64,000 nucleotides of DNA from Mycolicibacterium porcinum (GCA_001942045.1 MSTD01000008.1:1-64000), one strand, 5' to 3'; counted from the stretch's first letter, positions 43,458 through 54,726 are shown. The notes: generated from the letters alone by a model not told the origin. A program made the numbers and translations.

Positions 43458-44710
43458 TGGCACAGCAGCAGCGCCACCTCGACGTCGAGCCGGTCCGCGG
43501 TGATGGGACGTCCCCGCCGCTCCACGGCCTTGGCCACCCGGTACTTCACCGAATTAGTGTGCAGGTGCAGCTCTTCGGCGGCAGCCTTGTAACTTGAACC
43601 GGCATTGAGGAACGCGCGCAACGTCTCCCGCAACCGCTCATCGCTGTCGGTGTCCCCGGCGAGCGGCCCCAGCACCTCGCCCACCCAGCGCGACGCCGAG
43701 TCGATGTCGTCGCCCAGCAACGCCGCGACGGAAACCCCGCTGTCGCTGGCCGCGGTGAACCGATGCGCCGCCTCGCCCGCCGCGATCGCGACCGAGCGGG
43801 CATCGGCGGCCTGCCGGTGCGATTGACGGAACCCGTCGATATCGGGCAGTGGATTGCCGACCGCCAGATACGGCGCGTCGGCGAACACCCGCATCCGGTT
43901 CACCACATCGCCTGCCGCCTCGCGCGGGACCGCAATCCACACCCACGCCGTCACGCGGTCCACCGAGATGAACAGCGGGGCGTCCGGCGCACCGATCGAT
44001 TCGGCGAAGCGGTTGGCGAATCGTTCCATGCCCGCCAATTCGTCGCCCTCGCCCGACTCGTCGCACCATGCGATCGCGGCCAGGTGGATCCGTCTCAGCG
44101 GGTAACGGATCGCCAACGCGGCGGCATCGACGTCAACCTCGGTTTCAGACGTCAGCAGGTCGCGCACCTTCGAGGCCCGCACGGTGTTGCGGGAGGCCAA
44201 CCAGCGCTCGCGTTCGTCCTGATAGGCCTCCACCACCCGAAGTGAGATCTCGTCGATGTAGTCGAACGACACCGTCTCCATGAGCTCATACACGGCCAGG
44301 GCCAGCGTCGGCTCCAACTCGGACGCGCGGACCTCGTCGAGGACAAAGCGCAGCGCAGCGCGGTGCCCCAGCCGGTACGCCCGGGTCAGGGCGTTCGCCG
44401 ACACCTCGCGCTGGGCCAGCCGCCGGGCGTATTCGAGTGCGGCGGTCGGGGGCTCGACGTGCTCGACGGAGATACCGTGCCGGACCGCCGCGAAGAACGT
44501 CTCGATGTTGCTCTCGACGGTGTCCCGCAACAGCTGCAGCAACTGCTCATCGCCACGCAGTTCCGAGATCGCGGCCACCACGGACTGCTGCACGGACGGG
44601 GTGATGACGGCCAGTTTGTCGACAAGTCGGCTGGTGATCCCGACGGCGGCTTTGGCGACGGTCGCCTCATCCGGCTGGCTGGTACCGGCCATCTCGAAAC
44701 CGTAATCCAC
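43433..44710 (-). CDS. PucR/CdaR-family transcriptional regulator
   Basis: A 425-residue regulator. The C-terminal PucR helix-turn-helix is LRAFLNAGSSYKAAAEELHL then HTNSVKYRVAKAVE; upstream is the GGDEF-like sensor region (about 190-330), and the N-terminal 170 residues are helical (a RsbT-type N-domain). GTG 44710 is firmly chosen because GGAGG lies 6 bp upstream. It is transcribed divergently from the small peptide/P450 operon, so it is the prime candidate to bind the repeated 45-bp element that lies between them. Ligand unknown; the family often senses small catabolic substrates. Confidence 0.9.
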   Translation of the reverse strand: MDYGFEMAGTSQPDEATVAKAAVGITSRLVDKLAVITPSVQQSVVAAISELRGDEQLLQLLRDTVESNIETFFAAVRHGISVEHVEPPTAALEYARRLAQREVSANALTRAYRLGHRAALRFVLDEVRASELEPTLALAVYELMETVSFDYIDEISLRVVEAYQDERERWLASRNTVRASKVRDLLTSETEVDVDAAALAIRYPLRRIHLAAIAWCDESGEGDELAGMERFANRFAESIGAPDAPLFISVDRVTAWVWIAVPREAAGDVVNRMRVFADAPYLAVGNPLPDIDGFRQSHRQAADARSVAIAAGEAAHRFTAASDSGVSVAALLGDDIDSASRWVGEVLGPLAGDTDSDERLRETLRAFLNAGSSYKAAAEELHLHTNSVKYRVAKAVERRGRPITADRLDVEVALLLCHYFGAALR

Positions 44711-44782
44711 ATTTGTCCTCCGGGGACATACCCGCGCCGATATTTGAGCTGCCGAGGACGTCGTTGCCGCCGCGGCGTCTCC

Positions 44783-44827
44783 GTAACGTTCTTCGCAACG
44801 CAGCAAAACGTCCTCTACCAGCTGCGA
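44783..44827. promoter_or_regulatory. Repeated upstream element, copy A
   Basis: This element begins GTAACGTTC and ends CTCTACCAGCTGCGA, and is matched along its length by a second copy at 48463-48506. Shared blocks are GTAACGTTC, then TC, CGCAGC, and CTACCAGCTGCGA, in the same order and with near-identical spacing. It lies between pucR and the first small membrane peptide, 36 bp before the peptide start codon. Confidence 0.75.
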
Positions 44828-44863
44828 CAGCCAAATCCTTCCGTCGAGAAAGCGAGATTCAGC

Positions 44864-44992
44864 GTGTCCGTATTCGGCTTCTTCCTCCTGTTCTTCATCG
44901 GCCTGTTCCCCGTCCTGGTCCCGGCCACCATGTCGACCGTGCGCGCCGTCGCCGGCTGGAGGACCCGCCGCCGCCTGGCCACCGCCCAGTAA
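44864..44992 (+). CDS. Small single-helix membrane peptide, copy A
   Basis: A 42-residue peptide from a GTG start: a hydrophobic helix containing FFLLFFIGLFPVLVPAT, then STVRAVAGW and an Arg-rich tail (RTRRRLATAQ). Positive-inside topology predicts the tail in the cytoplasm. It is 11 bp upstream of the P450 gene and would be the first product of that operon. The same peptide is encoded at 48542 with FIGLFPVLVPAT intact, which is strong evidence for translation. Function unknown; perhaps a membrane anchor or transport helper for the neighbouring enzymes. Confidence 0.7.
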   Translation: MSVFGFFLLFFIGLFPVLVPATMSTVRAVAGWRTRRRLATAQ

Positions 44993-45003
44993 GGAGTTCC
45001 GCC

Positions 45004-46242
45004 ATGAGCACCGTGAGCGCAATCGATCTCGACAATGTCGACCTGGCCGATCCCGCCGTCTGGGAGGCCGGCCCGCCCTACGAGCTATTCGCCCGGATGC
45101 AACGCGAGGCACCCGTGCATTTCAGCGCGCAACGCAACGTCCCGGAGGAAGGTGGGTTCTGGTCGATCACCCGGTACGACGACGTCCGCGCCGTCAGCCG
45201 CGACCACCGCACCTTCTCCTCGGAGCGCCGCGGCATCTTCAACGTCGACGACATCGGAGTTCCGCTGGATGTGCAACGCCTGCAGCTGATCTCGATGGAT
45301 CCGCCGCGACACGACCGGCTCAAGGCGCTGGTGATCAAGGCCTTCACCCCGGAACGGGTGGCTGCGCACGAAGAGGCGATCAAGCAGATCATCGCCGACG
45401 TGCTCGACAGCGTCGCCGACCGGGACCGGTTCGATCTGGTGACCGACGTCGCGCGTCCCGTCCCGGCCCGGGTGATCGGCTCGATGCTGGGCACCCCACC
45501 CGAGGACGACGAGCGTCTCGTGCACTGGACCAACGTGTTCAGCGCGTTCGAAGACCCGGAGATCCGGGCCCAGTGGGACGACGCCGGCGCGATCGTGCTG
45601 GAGATCATCGCCTACCTCAACGACCAGATGGAGCAACGGCGGGAAGCACCGCGTGACGACCTCATCACCGCGGTGATGAATGCCGAAGTCGACGGCGAAA
45701 AGCTCACCGAACTGGAGATGGCGACATTCTTCGCGCTGCTGATGACGGCCGGAAACGACTCGACGCGGGCCACCTACAGCGCCACCATGCTGGCCCTGAT
45801 GCAAAACCCCGATCAGCTCACCCTGCTGCGGGAAAACCCCGAGCTGATCGACGCGACGGTCGAAGAAGGGTTGCGCTGCTTCCCGGCCTTCGCCTTCATG
45901 GCCCGCGCGGCCACCCAGGACTTCGAACTGCACGGCAAGACCATCAAAGAGAACGACCGGCTGCTGCTGTGGTACATCGCGTCCAACCGTGACGAGTCGG
46001 TGTTCACCGACCCCGGCAAGTTCGACATCACCCGGGAGGGACTCGCCGACCGGCATCAGGCCTTCGGCGGACGCGGCAGACACTTCTGCCTCGGCGCCAA
46101 CCTGGCCCGCCTGGAGCTCAAGCTGTGGATCCAGGAGACGCTGCAGCGCTTCCCCGACCTCGCTCTCGACGGCGAACCGACGCGGGTGCAGGCGTTGTTC
46201 CTCAACCAGTACAAGTCGATCCCGGTCCGGCGGACATCATGA
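45004..46242 (+). CDS. Cytochrome P450
   Basis: A 412-residue soluble P450: heme loop FGGRGRHFCLGANLARLEL, I-helix LMTAGNDSTRATYS (Asn before Asp in place of the more usual Gly-x), ExxR in VEEGLRC and HDRLKALVIKAFTPE in the C-helix. AAGGAGTTCCGCC precedes the ATG. Its stop overlaps the reductase start (ATGA), so the reductase is its probable electron donor. Context with a Rieske oxygenase and an exporter suggests oxidation of an aromatic or terpenoid compound, but sequence does not fix the substrate. It is not the CYP125 of the cholesterol operon. Confidence 0.93.
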   Translation: MSTVSAIDLDNVDLADPAVWEAGPPYELFARMQREAPVHFSAQRNVPEEGGFWSITRYDDVRAVSRDHRTFSSERRGIFNVDDIGVPLDVQRLQLISMDPPRHDRLKALVIKAFTPERVAAHEEAIKQIIADVLDSVADRDRFDLVTDVARPVPARVIGSMLGTPPEDDERLVHWTNVFSAFEDPEIRAQWDDAGAIVLEIIAYLNDQMEQRREAPRDDLITAVMNAEVDGEKLTELEMATFFALLMTAGNDSTRATYSATMLALMQNPDQLTLLRENPELIDATVEEGLRCFPAFAFMARAATQDFELHGKTIKENDRLLLWYIASNRDESVFTDPGKFDITREGLADRHQAFGGRGRHFCLGANLARLELKLWIQETLQRFPDLALDGEPTRVQALFLNQYKSIPVRRTS

Positions 46243-47207
46243 CCAGGCCCGCCTACCGTGAGGTCGAGCTCGACCTGGAGGTCCGCCGGCGCGAGGACTC
46301 CGCCGACGGAGTCGTGACGCTGACGCTGGCCGACCCTGCTGGCGCCGAGCTACCGGAGTGGACGCCGGGCGCCCACATCGATCTGGTGATGACACCGGAT
46401 CTGGTGCGCCAGTACTCCCTGTGCGGGGACACCACCAACCGGACCGAATGGCGGGTCGGTGTCCTGTTGGACCCGGCCAGCCGCGGCGGATCGGAGTTCG
46501 TGCACAACAAGCTGCATGAGGGCACCACCGTCCGGGTTCGCGGGCCGCGCAACCACTTCGGGTTGGCCGCGGCGCCGCGCTACCGGTTCATCGCCGGGGG
46601 TATCGGCATCACACCGATGCTGCCGATGATCGCGGCCGCAGAGGCCGTCGGCGCCGACTGGCAGCTGCTCTACGGTGGCCGCAGCCGGGCGTCGATGGCC
46701 TACCTCGACGAGCTCGCCGGTTACGGCGGCCGCGTGACGGTGTGTGCCCGCGATGACGGCGGTGCCTTCCGCAGCACGCTGGAAGGTGTTCTGGCCGAAC
46801 CTGATCCGGAAACGCTGGTGTACTGCTGCGGCCCGGAAGGGCTGCTGGCTGCCGCCGAAGACGGCTGCAAGCACTGGCCCGCCGACAGTCTGCACATCGA
46901 GCGCTTCTCGGCCAAAGCAGTCGAGGACACCGACACCCTCGAGTCCTTCGAAGTCGAATGCCAACGCTCCGGCGTGACGTTGACTGTGCCGTCGGACAAG
47001 ACGATCTATGCGGTGGCTGAAGACGCCGGTCTGGACGTGCTCGGCTCCTGCATGGAAGGTGTCTGCGGTACCTGCGAATGCGACGTCCTCGGCGGCGACC
47101 CCGACCATCGGGATTCCGTGCTGAGCGCGTCGGAACGCGCCGCGGGACAGTCGATCATGATCTGCGTATCACGTTCCCTCTCAAAACGATTGGTGCTGGA
47201 CCTATGA
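46239..47207 (+). CDS. VanB-type oxidoreductase (flavin, NAD and [2Fe-2S])
   Basis: A 322-residue phthalate dioxygenase reductase-type protein. Flavin-binding RQYSLCGD, NAD-binding AGGIGITPMLPMI, and VYCCGPEGLL are followed by a C-terminal plant-type ferredoxin domain with GSCMEGVCGTCECDVL and the fourth cysteine in IMICVS. It can pass electrons from NAD(P)H to a Rieske oxygenase or a P450. It overlaps both neighbours by 4 bp, so the P450 and the Rieske enzyme may share it. Confidence 0.92.
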   Translation: MTRPAYREVELDLEVRRREDSADGVVTLTLADPAGAELPEWTPGAHIDLVMTPDLVRQYSLCGDTTNRTEWRVGVLLDPASRGGSEFVHNKLHEGTTVRVRGPRNHFGLAAAPRYRFIAGGIGITPMLPMIAAAEAVGADWQLLYGGRSRASMAYLDELAGYGGRVTVCARDDGGAFRSTLEGVLAEPDPETLVYCCGPEGLLAAAEDGCKHWPADSLHIERFSAKAVEDTDTLESFEVECQRSGVTLTVPSDKTIYAVAEDAGLDVLGSCMEGVCGTCECDVLGGDPDHRDSVLSASERAAGQSIMICVSRSLSKRLVLDL

Positions 47208-48259
47208 GAACTCCGCGCATCAACTACCCATTCAACTGCTGGTACATCGCCGCCTTGGACGACGAAGTCGGGTCGAACCTGTTCGCCCGTCGTCTGCTCG
47301 GTGTCTCCGTCCTGCTCTACCGCCGCGGCGACGGTGCCGTGGTCGCGATGGAGGACCGCTGCGCCCACCGTCCTCATCCGCTGTCGGACGGCCGCCGCGA
47401 CGGTGACCTGGTGCGGTGCCGGTATCACGGCCTCGCCTACGACGCCGACGGAGATCTCGTCGACGTGCCGTCCCAGGACAACGTGCCCCGCGGCATCCGG
47501 GTGCGCACATATCCGGTGGTGGCGCAGGGTCCGTTCATCTGGATCTGGCTGGGAGATCCCGGTGCGGCAGCATTGCGCACGCCGCCCCGCATCCCGTGGC
47601 TCGGCGACGGCTCCGGCTGGGCCAGCACTGTCGAGGTACTCGACATCGAGGCCAATTACCTTCTGCTGCACGAGCACTACCTCGACCTGACCAACGTCTT
47701 CACGCTGCACCCGGAAGCGGTGCCACCCGACATCGAGGTGCTCCCGCCGCTGGAGGAGGTGGAGGTATCCGAACGGTCGGTGGCCTATTTCCGGACCACT
47801 CCGCCCAGCAGGCTGGCCGGCTGGGAGACCGAGGCCACCGGGCTGCCCGCGGATACCTCCGGTGTCCGCCGCGAGGAGGGCATCTTCGTCTCCCCCGCAC
47901 TGCACGTGCAGCGGTACGTGATCGAGCCGGCCGGGGACGCGCCCCGCCAGCTGTTGCGGATCCAGGGGTTCACGCCGGAATCTCCCGGTGCCACACACGT
48001 ATTCCTGCAGATGGCCCGCGACTACGCGACCACCGACGAGGGGACCGGGAAGTTCCTGGCCGGTATGTTCCATGACTGGGCCGAGCGCGACGCCGAGATC
48101 CTGGAGACCATGCAGCGTCTGCTCGACGACGACCAGGTGCCGCGACGCGAGTTCAACGTGAAGGCCGACCGGGCCGCGGTGCGGGCGCGTCGTATCGCCC
48201 TCGACATGGTCGACGAGGAATCCGGCCGGCTCACCCGCAGCTGGCTGGCGACCACCTAG
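47204..48259 (+). CDS. Rieske non-heme iron oxygenase (VanA-like)
   Basis: A 351-residue oxygenase alpha subunit. The Rieske cluster ligands are CAHR and CRYHG (EDRCAHRPHPLSDG, then LVRCRYHGLAYDADG). The mononuclear iron site is in the catalytic domain, around NYLLLHEHYLDLTNVFTLHP. VanA-type enzymes with VanB reductases demethylate methoxy-aromatics or hydroxylate ring acids. It overlaps the reductase gene by 4 bp. KshA-like steroid hydroxylase is less likely because KshA has different spacing and pairs with KshB. Confidence 0.9.
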   Translation: MRTPRINYPFNCWYIAALDDEVGSNLFARRLLGVSVLLYRRGDGAVVAMEDRCAHRPHPLSDGRRDGDLVRCRYHGLAYDADGDLVDVPSQDNVPRGIRVRTYPVVAQGPFIWIWLGDPGAAALRTPPRIPWLGDGSGWASTVEVLDIEANYLLLHEHYLDLTNVFTLHPEAVPPDIEVLPPLEEVEVSERSVAYFRTTPPSRLAGWETEATGLPADTSGVRREEGIFVSPALHVQRYVIEPAGDAPRQLLRIQGFTPESPGATHVFLQMARDYATTDEGTGKFLAGMFHDWAERDAEILETMQRLLDDDQVPRREFNVKADRAAVRARRIALDMVDEESGRLTRSWLATT

Positions 48260-48268
48260 GGGGCTCCG

Positions 48269-48385
48269 ATGACCATCACCGGCGGATTGGTCTTACTGGT
48301 GATCAGCCTGCTTCCAGTCCTGGCTCCGGCCGCCGCCACGTCCGTGGCACGCCGCATCAACAGACGACGCGGCCGTCCGGACTGA
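48269..48385 (+). CDS. Small single-helix membrane peptide, diverged third copy
   Basis: A 38-residue peptide (MTITGGLVLLVISLLPVLAP then AAATSVARRINRRRGRPD) starting 9 bp after the Rieske stop, with GGGG 5-8 bp before its ATG. It keeps the pattern of the two closer copies: hydrophobic helix with PVLxPA, then STxxAR and an Arg-rich tail. Probably the last cistron of the P450/Rieske operon. Confidence 0.55.
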   Translation: MTITGGLVLLVISLLPVLAPAAATSVARRINRRRGRPD

Positions 48386-48462
48386 GCCTCATTTGTGTTC
48401 CGGATACAACACGGCGGCACGATTTGGGTTGCTCGGCACATCGTCACCACCACAGGGCGTTT

Positions 48463-48506
48463 GTAACGTTCATCACACGCAGCGACAAGCCTTCTACCAG
48501 CTGCGA
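48463..48506. promoter_or_regulatory. Repeated upstream element, copy B
   Basis: Second copy of the element at 44783-44827: GTAACGTTC at the left, CGCAGC in the middle and TTCTACCAGCTGCGA at the right. It ends 35 bp before the second small peptide, almost the same distance as in copy A. No regulator gene diverges here, so this site is likely a target of the PucR-family protein encoded 4 kb away (inference). Confidence 0.75.
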
Positions 48507-48541
48507 TGACACCTAAACCCCCTGACGGAAGTGAGTTCGGC

Positions 48542-48667
48542 ATGTCTGCCCTCGGATTCTTCTCTCTCTTCTTCATCGGCCTGTTCCCGGTCCTCGTGCC
48601 CGCGACGCTGTCCACCGCACGCGCCATCAACGGCTGGCGGGGTCGTCGTCGCGCCACCGCCCAGTAA
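48542..48667 (+). CDS. Small single-helix membrane peptide, copy B
   Basis: A 41-residue peptide (MSALGFFSLFFIGLFPVLVP, then ATLSTARAINGW and RGRRRATAQ). It is very similar to the peptide at 44864, both in sequence and in having the same element upstream and a larger gene downstream. GGAAGTGAG lies 7 bp before the ATG. The next gene on the strand is the FUSC-type exporter. Too short for standard gene callers. Confidence 0.7.
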   Translation: MSALGFFSLFFIGLFPVLVPATLSTARAINGWRGRRRATAQ

Positions 48668-48764
48668 GGCCCGGATCCCCAGTGCTGCGGCGATAGGCAA
48701 CTCCGATCGGCTCGTCGGAAACTCCGCTTTGACGAGAACATCGCGGTGGCGCAACCTCGATTAC

Positions 48765-49799
48765 ATGCGCACCGTTCGGGTGTATGCGCGGGTGCGCATC
48801 GCGATGACTCCGCCGCCGGGCGATCATCGCCCCGCCCTGCGGGTCGCCCTCGGCCTGGCCGTGCCCGGGGTGGCGCTGCTGTTCGCGGGGCGTCCCGACC
48901 TGATGATCTACGCGGTGTTCGGTGCCATCACCGGGATGTACGGCCGGGCTGAGCCCCGGCAACGCCGCGCCGTCCACCAGTCCCAGGCGGCAGCCATCCT
49001 GATCGCCGGCGTCGCCATCGGCGTCACCCTGGCGAACATGCGAGCGCACCCGTGGGCGCTGGTGGTCACCGCCGTCGCTTTCGTGACGGTGGGATCGGTG
49101 GTGACCGACCGCCTCGCGCTCAAACCAGAGGGGCCGTTCTACGGGGTGTTCGCCCTCGGCGCGGTCGCCACAGTCCCGGCCGGCCGGGTGTCACCGGTGG
49201 CGGCCGTGTCCATCTGCGCCACAACAGCTTTACTGTGCATTGCGCTCGGCATCCTCGATGCCTCCCGCGGACCGGCCGTCGCGCCACCCACCGCCGAAGT
49301 GCCCGCGCAGGATGTGATGGTCCACGCCACCCGCTACGCGGCGGCCGTCACGGCGGCGGGCACCGCGGGTCTGCTTCTCGGTGTGGACCATGCCAATTGG
49401 GCGATCGCGGCGGCGGCCGGCACGCTGGCCGCCGCCGACACCGGTGGCCGGGTGCGCCGCGGCGTGCACCGCTTGATCGGCACACTCATCGGCCTAGGGG
49501 TGGCCGCCCTGCTCCTGGTGCCCCATCCAAACGAGTACGTGCTGGCCATCTGCGTGATGGTGCTGTTGTTCCCCACTGAGCTGTTCATGGCGCACCATCA
49601 CGCGATCGCGCTGGGATTCTTCACCCCGCTGATCATGCTGATGACCGATCTGGCCGAGCCGGCCGAGCCGATCGCGCTGCTCACCGACCGCGGCATCGAC
49701 ACCGTGATCGGCGTCGCCGCGGCGAACGGGGTGGCCCTGCTGCTGCCCGGCCCGGGCTTCGGCGGGCTCAGCTGGACACGATGCCGACGACAAGGTTGA
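48765..49799 (+). CDS. FUSC-family membrane protein (aromatic acid exporter-like)
   Basis: A 344-residue membrane protein with two blocks of about five to six helices separated by a short cytoplasmic loop (about 165-180). [20 protein letters not shown] and the second block [23 protein letters not shown] match the FUSC/ArAE pattern, and the large C-terminal cytoplasmic domain of classical FusC is absent. Such proteins export aromatic acids. It follows peptide B, so it probably belongs to the PucR-controlled unit. Its 3' end overlaps the convergent DUF1345 gene by 32 bp. Confidence 0.82.
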   Translation: MRTVRVYARVRIAMTPPPGDHRPALRVALGLAVPGVALLFAGRPDLMIYAVFGAITGMYGRAEPRQRRAVHQSQAAAILIAGVAIGVTLANMRAHPWALVVTAVAFVTVGSVVTDRLALKPEGPFYGVFALGAVATVPAGRVSPVAAVSICATTALLCIALGILDASRGPAVAPPTAEVPAQDVMVHATRYAAAVTAAGTAGLLLGVDHANWAIAAAAGTLAAADTGGRVRRGVHRLIGTLIGLGVAALLLVPHPNEYVLAICVMVLLFPTELFMAHHHAIALGFFTPLIMLMTDLAEPAEPIALLTDRGIDTVIGVAAANGVALLLPGPGFGGLSWTRCRRQG

Positions 49800-50402
49800 T
49801 CGTGGTCGCCAGGATCACCGTGCCGAACAGATACGACAGCAGGCAGTGCCGCAGCGCCACCGAACGGATGACGCCGTCGGTGACGCTGGTATCGGACACC
49901 TGATACGTCATGCCGAGGTTGTAGCTGAAGTAGAAGAAGTCACGGAACGCCGGCGGGTCGTCGGAGTTGAAGTCGATGCCGCCGACATCCGGTGAGTAGT
50001 AGAGGTTCGCATACCGCGCCGCGTACATCAGGTGCATACCCGCCCACGCCAGGAAGACCCCGGCCAGGGCGGCCGTCGCCGCGGTCGGATCACTGTGCGA
50101 ACCGCCGTGCACGAGCATGAAGACGATGCTGACCAGGGCACCGACCGCGGCCGCGACGATCACGAGCTCCTCGACCACCGGGTTGAAGGCTTCCTGGTGT
50201 GCGTGATGGTGGGTGGCCTCGGCATCCATGGGCCACAACAAGATCCAGCCGGTGAGTACGAAAACCGCACCCGTGGCGGCAATCCCGACCAGCACGCCGA
50301 GCGGGGTGTCGGTCAGCGTGCCGGTGACGACGCCGGTGCCGACCCCGATGATCACCGAACCGCCGAGCCGGCCGGGCGCCGAGAGCAGCCTCGACCTGAG
50401 CA

Positions 50403-50403
<1 letters not shown>
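49768..50403 (-). CDS. DUF1345 membrane protein
   Basis: A 211-residue integral membrane protein with about five to six helices. It has the DUF1345 signatures [38 protein letters not shown] and a final [18 protein letters not shown] helix. It starts one base into the fdhF stop (TGATG), so the pair is translationally coupled. Function is not known; cotranscription with the FdhF gene may mean a link to its redox partner or substrate. Confidence 0.85.
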
Positions 50404-52700
<2,297 letters not shown>

Positions 52701-52756
52701 GAGTTAAGTCTGCGCGCTGGGAAACCGCCGCGTCCAAGGAATGTTTCCGACGATCT

Positions 52757-52773
52757 GATAAGCAGCGCCTATC
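52757..52773. promoter_or_regulatory. Candidate LysR operator between fdhF and lysR genes
   Basis: GATAAGCAGCGCCTATC has the T-N11-A form with inverted GATA/TATC ends typical of LysR-type binding boxes. It lies 20 bp before the LysR ATG and 57 bp upstream of the fdhF start. A second inverted repeat, GGAAAC (52720) and GTTTCC (52743), lies next to it. Confidence 0.45.
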
Positions 52774-52792
52774 GACCATGGTCGAATGTCTC

Positions 52793-53683
52793 ATGCTGTT
52801 TCGCCAGCTCGAATACTTCGTCGCGCTCGCCCGTGAGAAGCACTTCGCCCGGGCCGCGGCCGCGTGCTACGTCTCGCAGCCGGCCCTGTCGGAAGCCATC
52901 CGCAAACTGGAGAACGAACTCAAGGTGCCCCTGGTGCGGCGCGGGCAGAGCTTCGAAGGCCTGACACCCGAAGGCGAGCGGTTGGTGTTGTGGGCGCGCC
53001 GGATCCTGGCCGATCACGATGCGCTCATCCACGAGGTCACCGCATTGCAGACCGGGCTGACCGGAGAGCTGCGGCTCGGCGTCATCCCCGCCGCCTCGAG
53101 CACCGTCGCTCTGCTCACCGACCCGTTCTGCGCCGAGCATCCGCTGGTGCGGGTGCAATTGGAGAGCAGTCAGCGTTCGGCAGGGGTCGTGGAGAGGCTG
53201 CGCCGATTCGAACTCGACGCGGGCATCATCTACCCGGACGGCGTCGACACCGCGGGCCTGACTGTCACACCGCTGTATGAGGAACGCCAAGTGTTGATCG
53301 CCAGCGGCGAGTTGCTGACGAGCCAGCCGGATCCGATCACCTGGACCGACGTACTGCAACTGCCGTTGTGCCTACTGAACACGGGCATGCGGGGCCGTCA
53401 ACTGCTCGACGACACGCTGGCCGGCCAGGGTCTCACCCCGGCTCCGCGGTTGGAGGCCGATTCGGTGGTCTCCCTGCTGGCCCACGTCAGCACCGGCCGG
53501 TGGGCCAGCATCGTCGGCCAGACCTGGCTGAGCACGTTGCGCCCGCCGGAGGGGGTGCGGGTGGTGCCGTTGGACAACCCGTCGGTGACCGCGACGGTCG
53601 CCCTCGTCACCAGTGCGGCCGAGCCGGGCTCGGTGCTGGCCCGCGCGTTGGTCGAAACGGCGCTACAGGTACCAGTCGGGTAG
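52793..53683 (+). CDS. LysR-family transcriptional regulator
   Basis: A 296-residue LTTR. The winged HTH at residues 1-60 is [20 protein letters not shown] with [18 protein letters not shown], followed by the linker helix and periplasmic-binding-like effector domain ([20 protein letters not shown]). I preferred ATG 52793 (MLFRQLEYF), as the family usually begins two residues before that segment. It is divergent from fdhF, the classical layout for an LTTR and its target. Its 3' end overlaps the convergent cation efflux gene by 21 bp. Confidence 0.9.
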   Translation: MLFRQLEYFVALAREKHFARAAAACYVSQPALSEAIRKLENELKVPLVRRGQSFEGLTPEGERLVLWARRILADHDALIHEVTALQTGLTGELRLGVIPAASSTVALLTDPFCAEHPLVRVQLESSQRSAGVVERLRRFELDAGIIYPDGVDTAGLTVTPLYEERQVLIASGELLTSQPDPITWTDVLQLPLCLLNTGMRGRQLLDDTLAGQGLTPAPRLEADSVVSLLAHVSTGRWASIVGQTWLSTLRPPEGVRVVPLDNPSVTATVALVTSAAEPGSVLARALVETALQVPVG

Positions 53684-54625
53684 CTGCTCGGGCCGCAGGT
53701 CCGTCGTGTCGCCCGGCCGCGTGAGCGTCAATACCGCGCGCACGATCTCAGGCCGACGCTGCAGTACGTCGGCGATCGCGTTGAGCCGTGCCGCGACGTC
53801 GGATTCGACGGCGTCACCGGTCAGGTCGACCGCGGCCACCAAGTAAATGCGATCAGCCCCAACCCATTCCATGTGCAGATAGCTCACGCGCTCGATGTCG
53901 GTGTGGTCGAGCAACGCCCGCAGCACGTTGTTGCGGGCGAGCGGGGTGGCGGCCTCCCCGGTCAGAAAGTCCATGTTGCGCCCGATGAGGAACAGAGCGA
54001 CACCGCCCAGCAGCACGCCGACCAGGATCGAACCGATCGCATCCCAGACGGGGTTCCCGGTGAGCTGGTGGGCTACGATACCCGCCGCCGCGATCGTCAG
54101 GCCGATCAGGGCGGACAGGTCCTCGGCGAACACTGCGCGCAGCATCGGATTCGAGGTCACCCTGATGTAGCGCAGCGGGTGAACCCGCCGTTGCACCGCA
54201 CCAGTTTTCGTCTGACGCAACGCCTGGGCGAACGACGTGCCTTCCAGCACGAAGGCGACGCCGAGCACCGCGTACGCCCACCCGTACGACGTCGCCTCCC
54301 CCGCCCCGCCGAGTGACGAGACGCCGTGCCAGATCGAGACCACCGAGCCGACGGTGAACAGGCCGAAGGCCGCGAACATCGACCAGATGTAGCCGGCCCA
54401 GCCGTACCCCAGCCGGTGCTCCGCGTCCGCGGGCTTCATCGACTTGCGGGTTCCGATCATCAGGAACACCTCGTTGCCGGTGTCCGCCCACGAGTGGGCG
54501 GCCTCGGCCAGCATCGAGGCGCTTCCGGTCACGGCGGCGGCCACCGTCTTGGCGAGCGCGATGAGGGCATTGGCACCGAGTGCGACGGCGACGGTGAGCA
54601 CGCTCTCGTTGCCCGAATCGCTCAT
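53663..54625 (-). CDS. Cation diffusion facilitator (CDF) transporter
   Basis: A 320-residue CDF protein with six helices. The metal-site motif in helix 2 is [14 protein letters not shown] (His and Asp), and helix 5 carries [13 protein letters not shown] in place of HALxD. A cytoplasmic C-terminal domain ([20 protein letters not shown]) follows. It would export Zn, Co, Fe or similar divalent metal in exchange for protons; the variant helix-5 site makes selectivity hard to guess. It is separated from fadA6 by a strong terminator and so is likely an independent gene. Confidence 0.88.
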   Translation of the reverse strand: MSDSGNESVLTVAVALGANALIALAKTVAAAVTGSASMLAEAAHSWADTGNEVFLMIGTRKSMKPADAEHRLGYGWAGYIWSMFAAFGLFTVGSVVSIWHGVSSLGGAGEATSYGWAYAVLGVAFVLEGTSFAQALRQTKTGAVQRRVHPLRYIRVTSNPMLRAVFAEDLSALIGLTIAAAGIVAHQLTGNPVWDAIGSILVGVLLGGVALFLIGRNMDFLTGEAATPLARNNVLRALLDHTDIERVSYLHMEWVGADRIYLVAAVDLTGDAVESDVAARLNAIADVLQRRPEIVRAVLTLTRPGDTTDLRPEQLPDWYL

Positions 54626-54666
54626 ACCTGGACCCTAACGGCCCTCCCCTTTCCCTGACGAAAAGA

Positions 54667-54709
54667 CGCGAAAACCCCCGAAATCCGTGGGAAATCGGGG
54701 GTTTTCGCG
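54667..54709. terminator. Terminator between fadA6 and the CDF gene
   Basis: A perfect 15-bp stem CGCGAAAACCCCCGA / TCGGGGGTTTTCGCG with a 13-base loop, 17 bp beyond the fadA6 stop. The A/T tracts inside the arms let it work in either direction. Confidence 0.85.
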
Positions 54710-54726
54710 ACTGTTCGGCGGAAAGA

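Noticed and set aside
47204..48259. Reading the Rieske protein as KshA
   Set aside because: It is paired with a VanB-type reductase and a P450, lies outside KstR control, and its sequence around the iron site reads as VanA-like rather than KshA.
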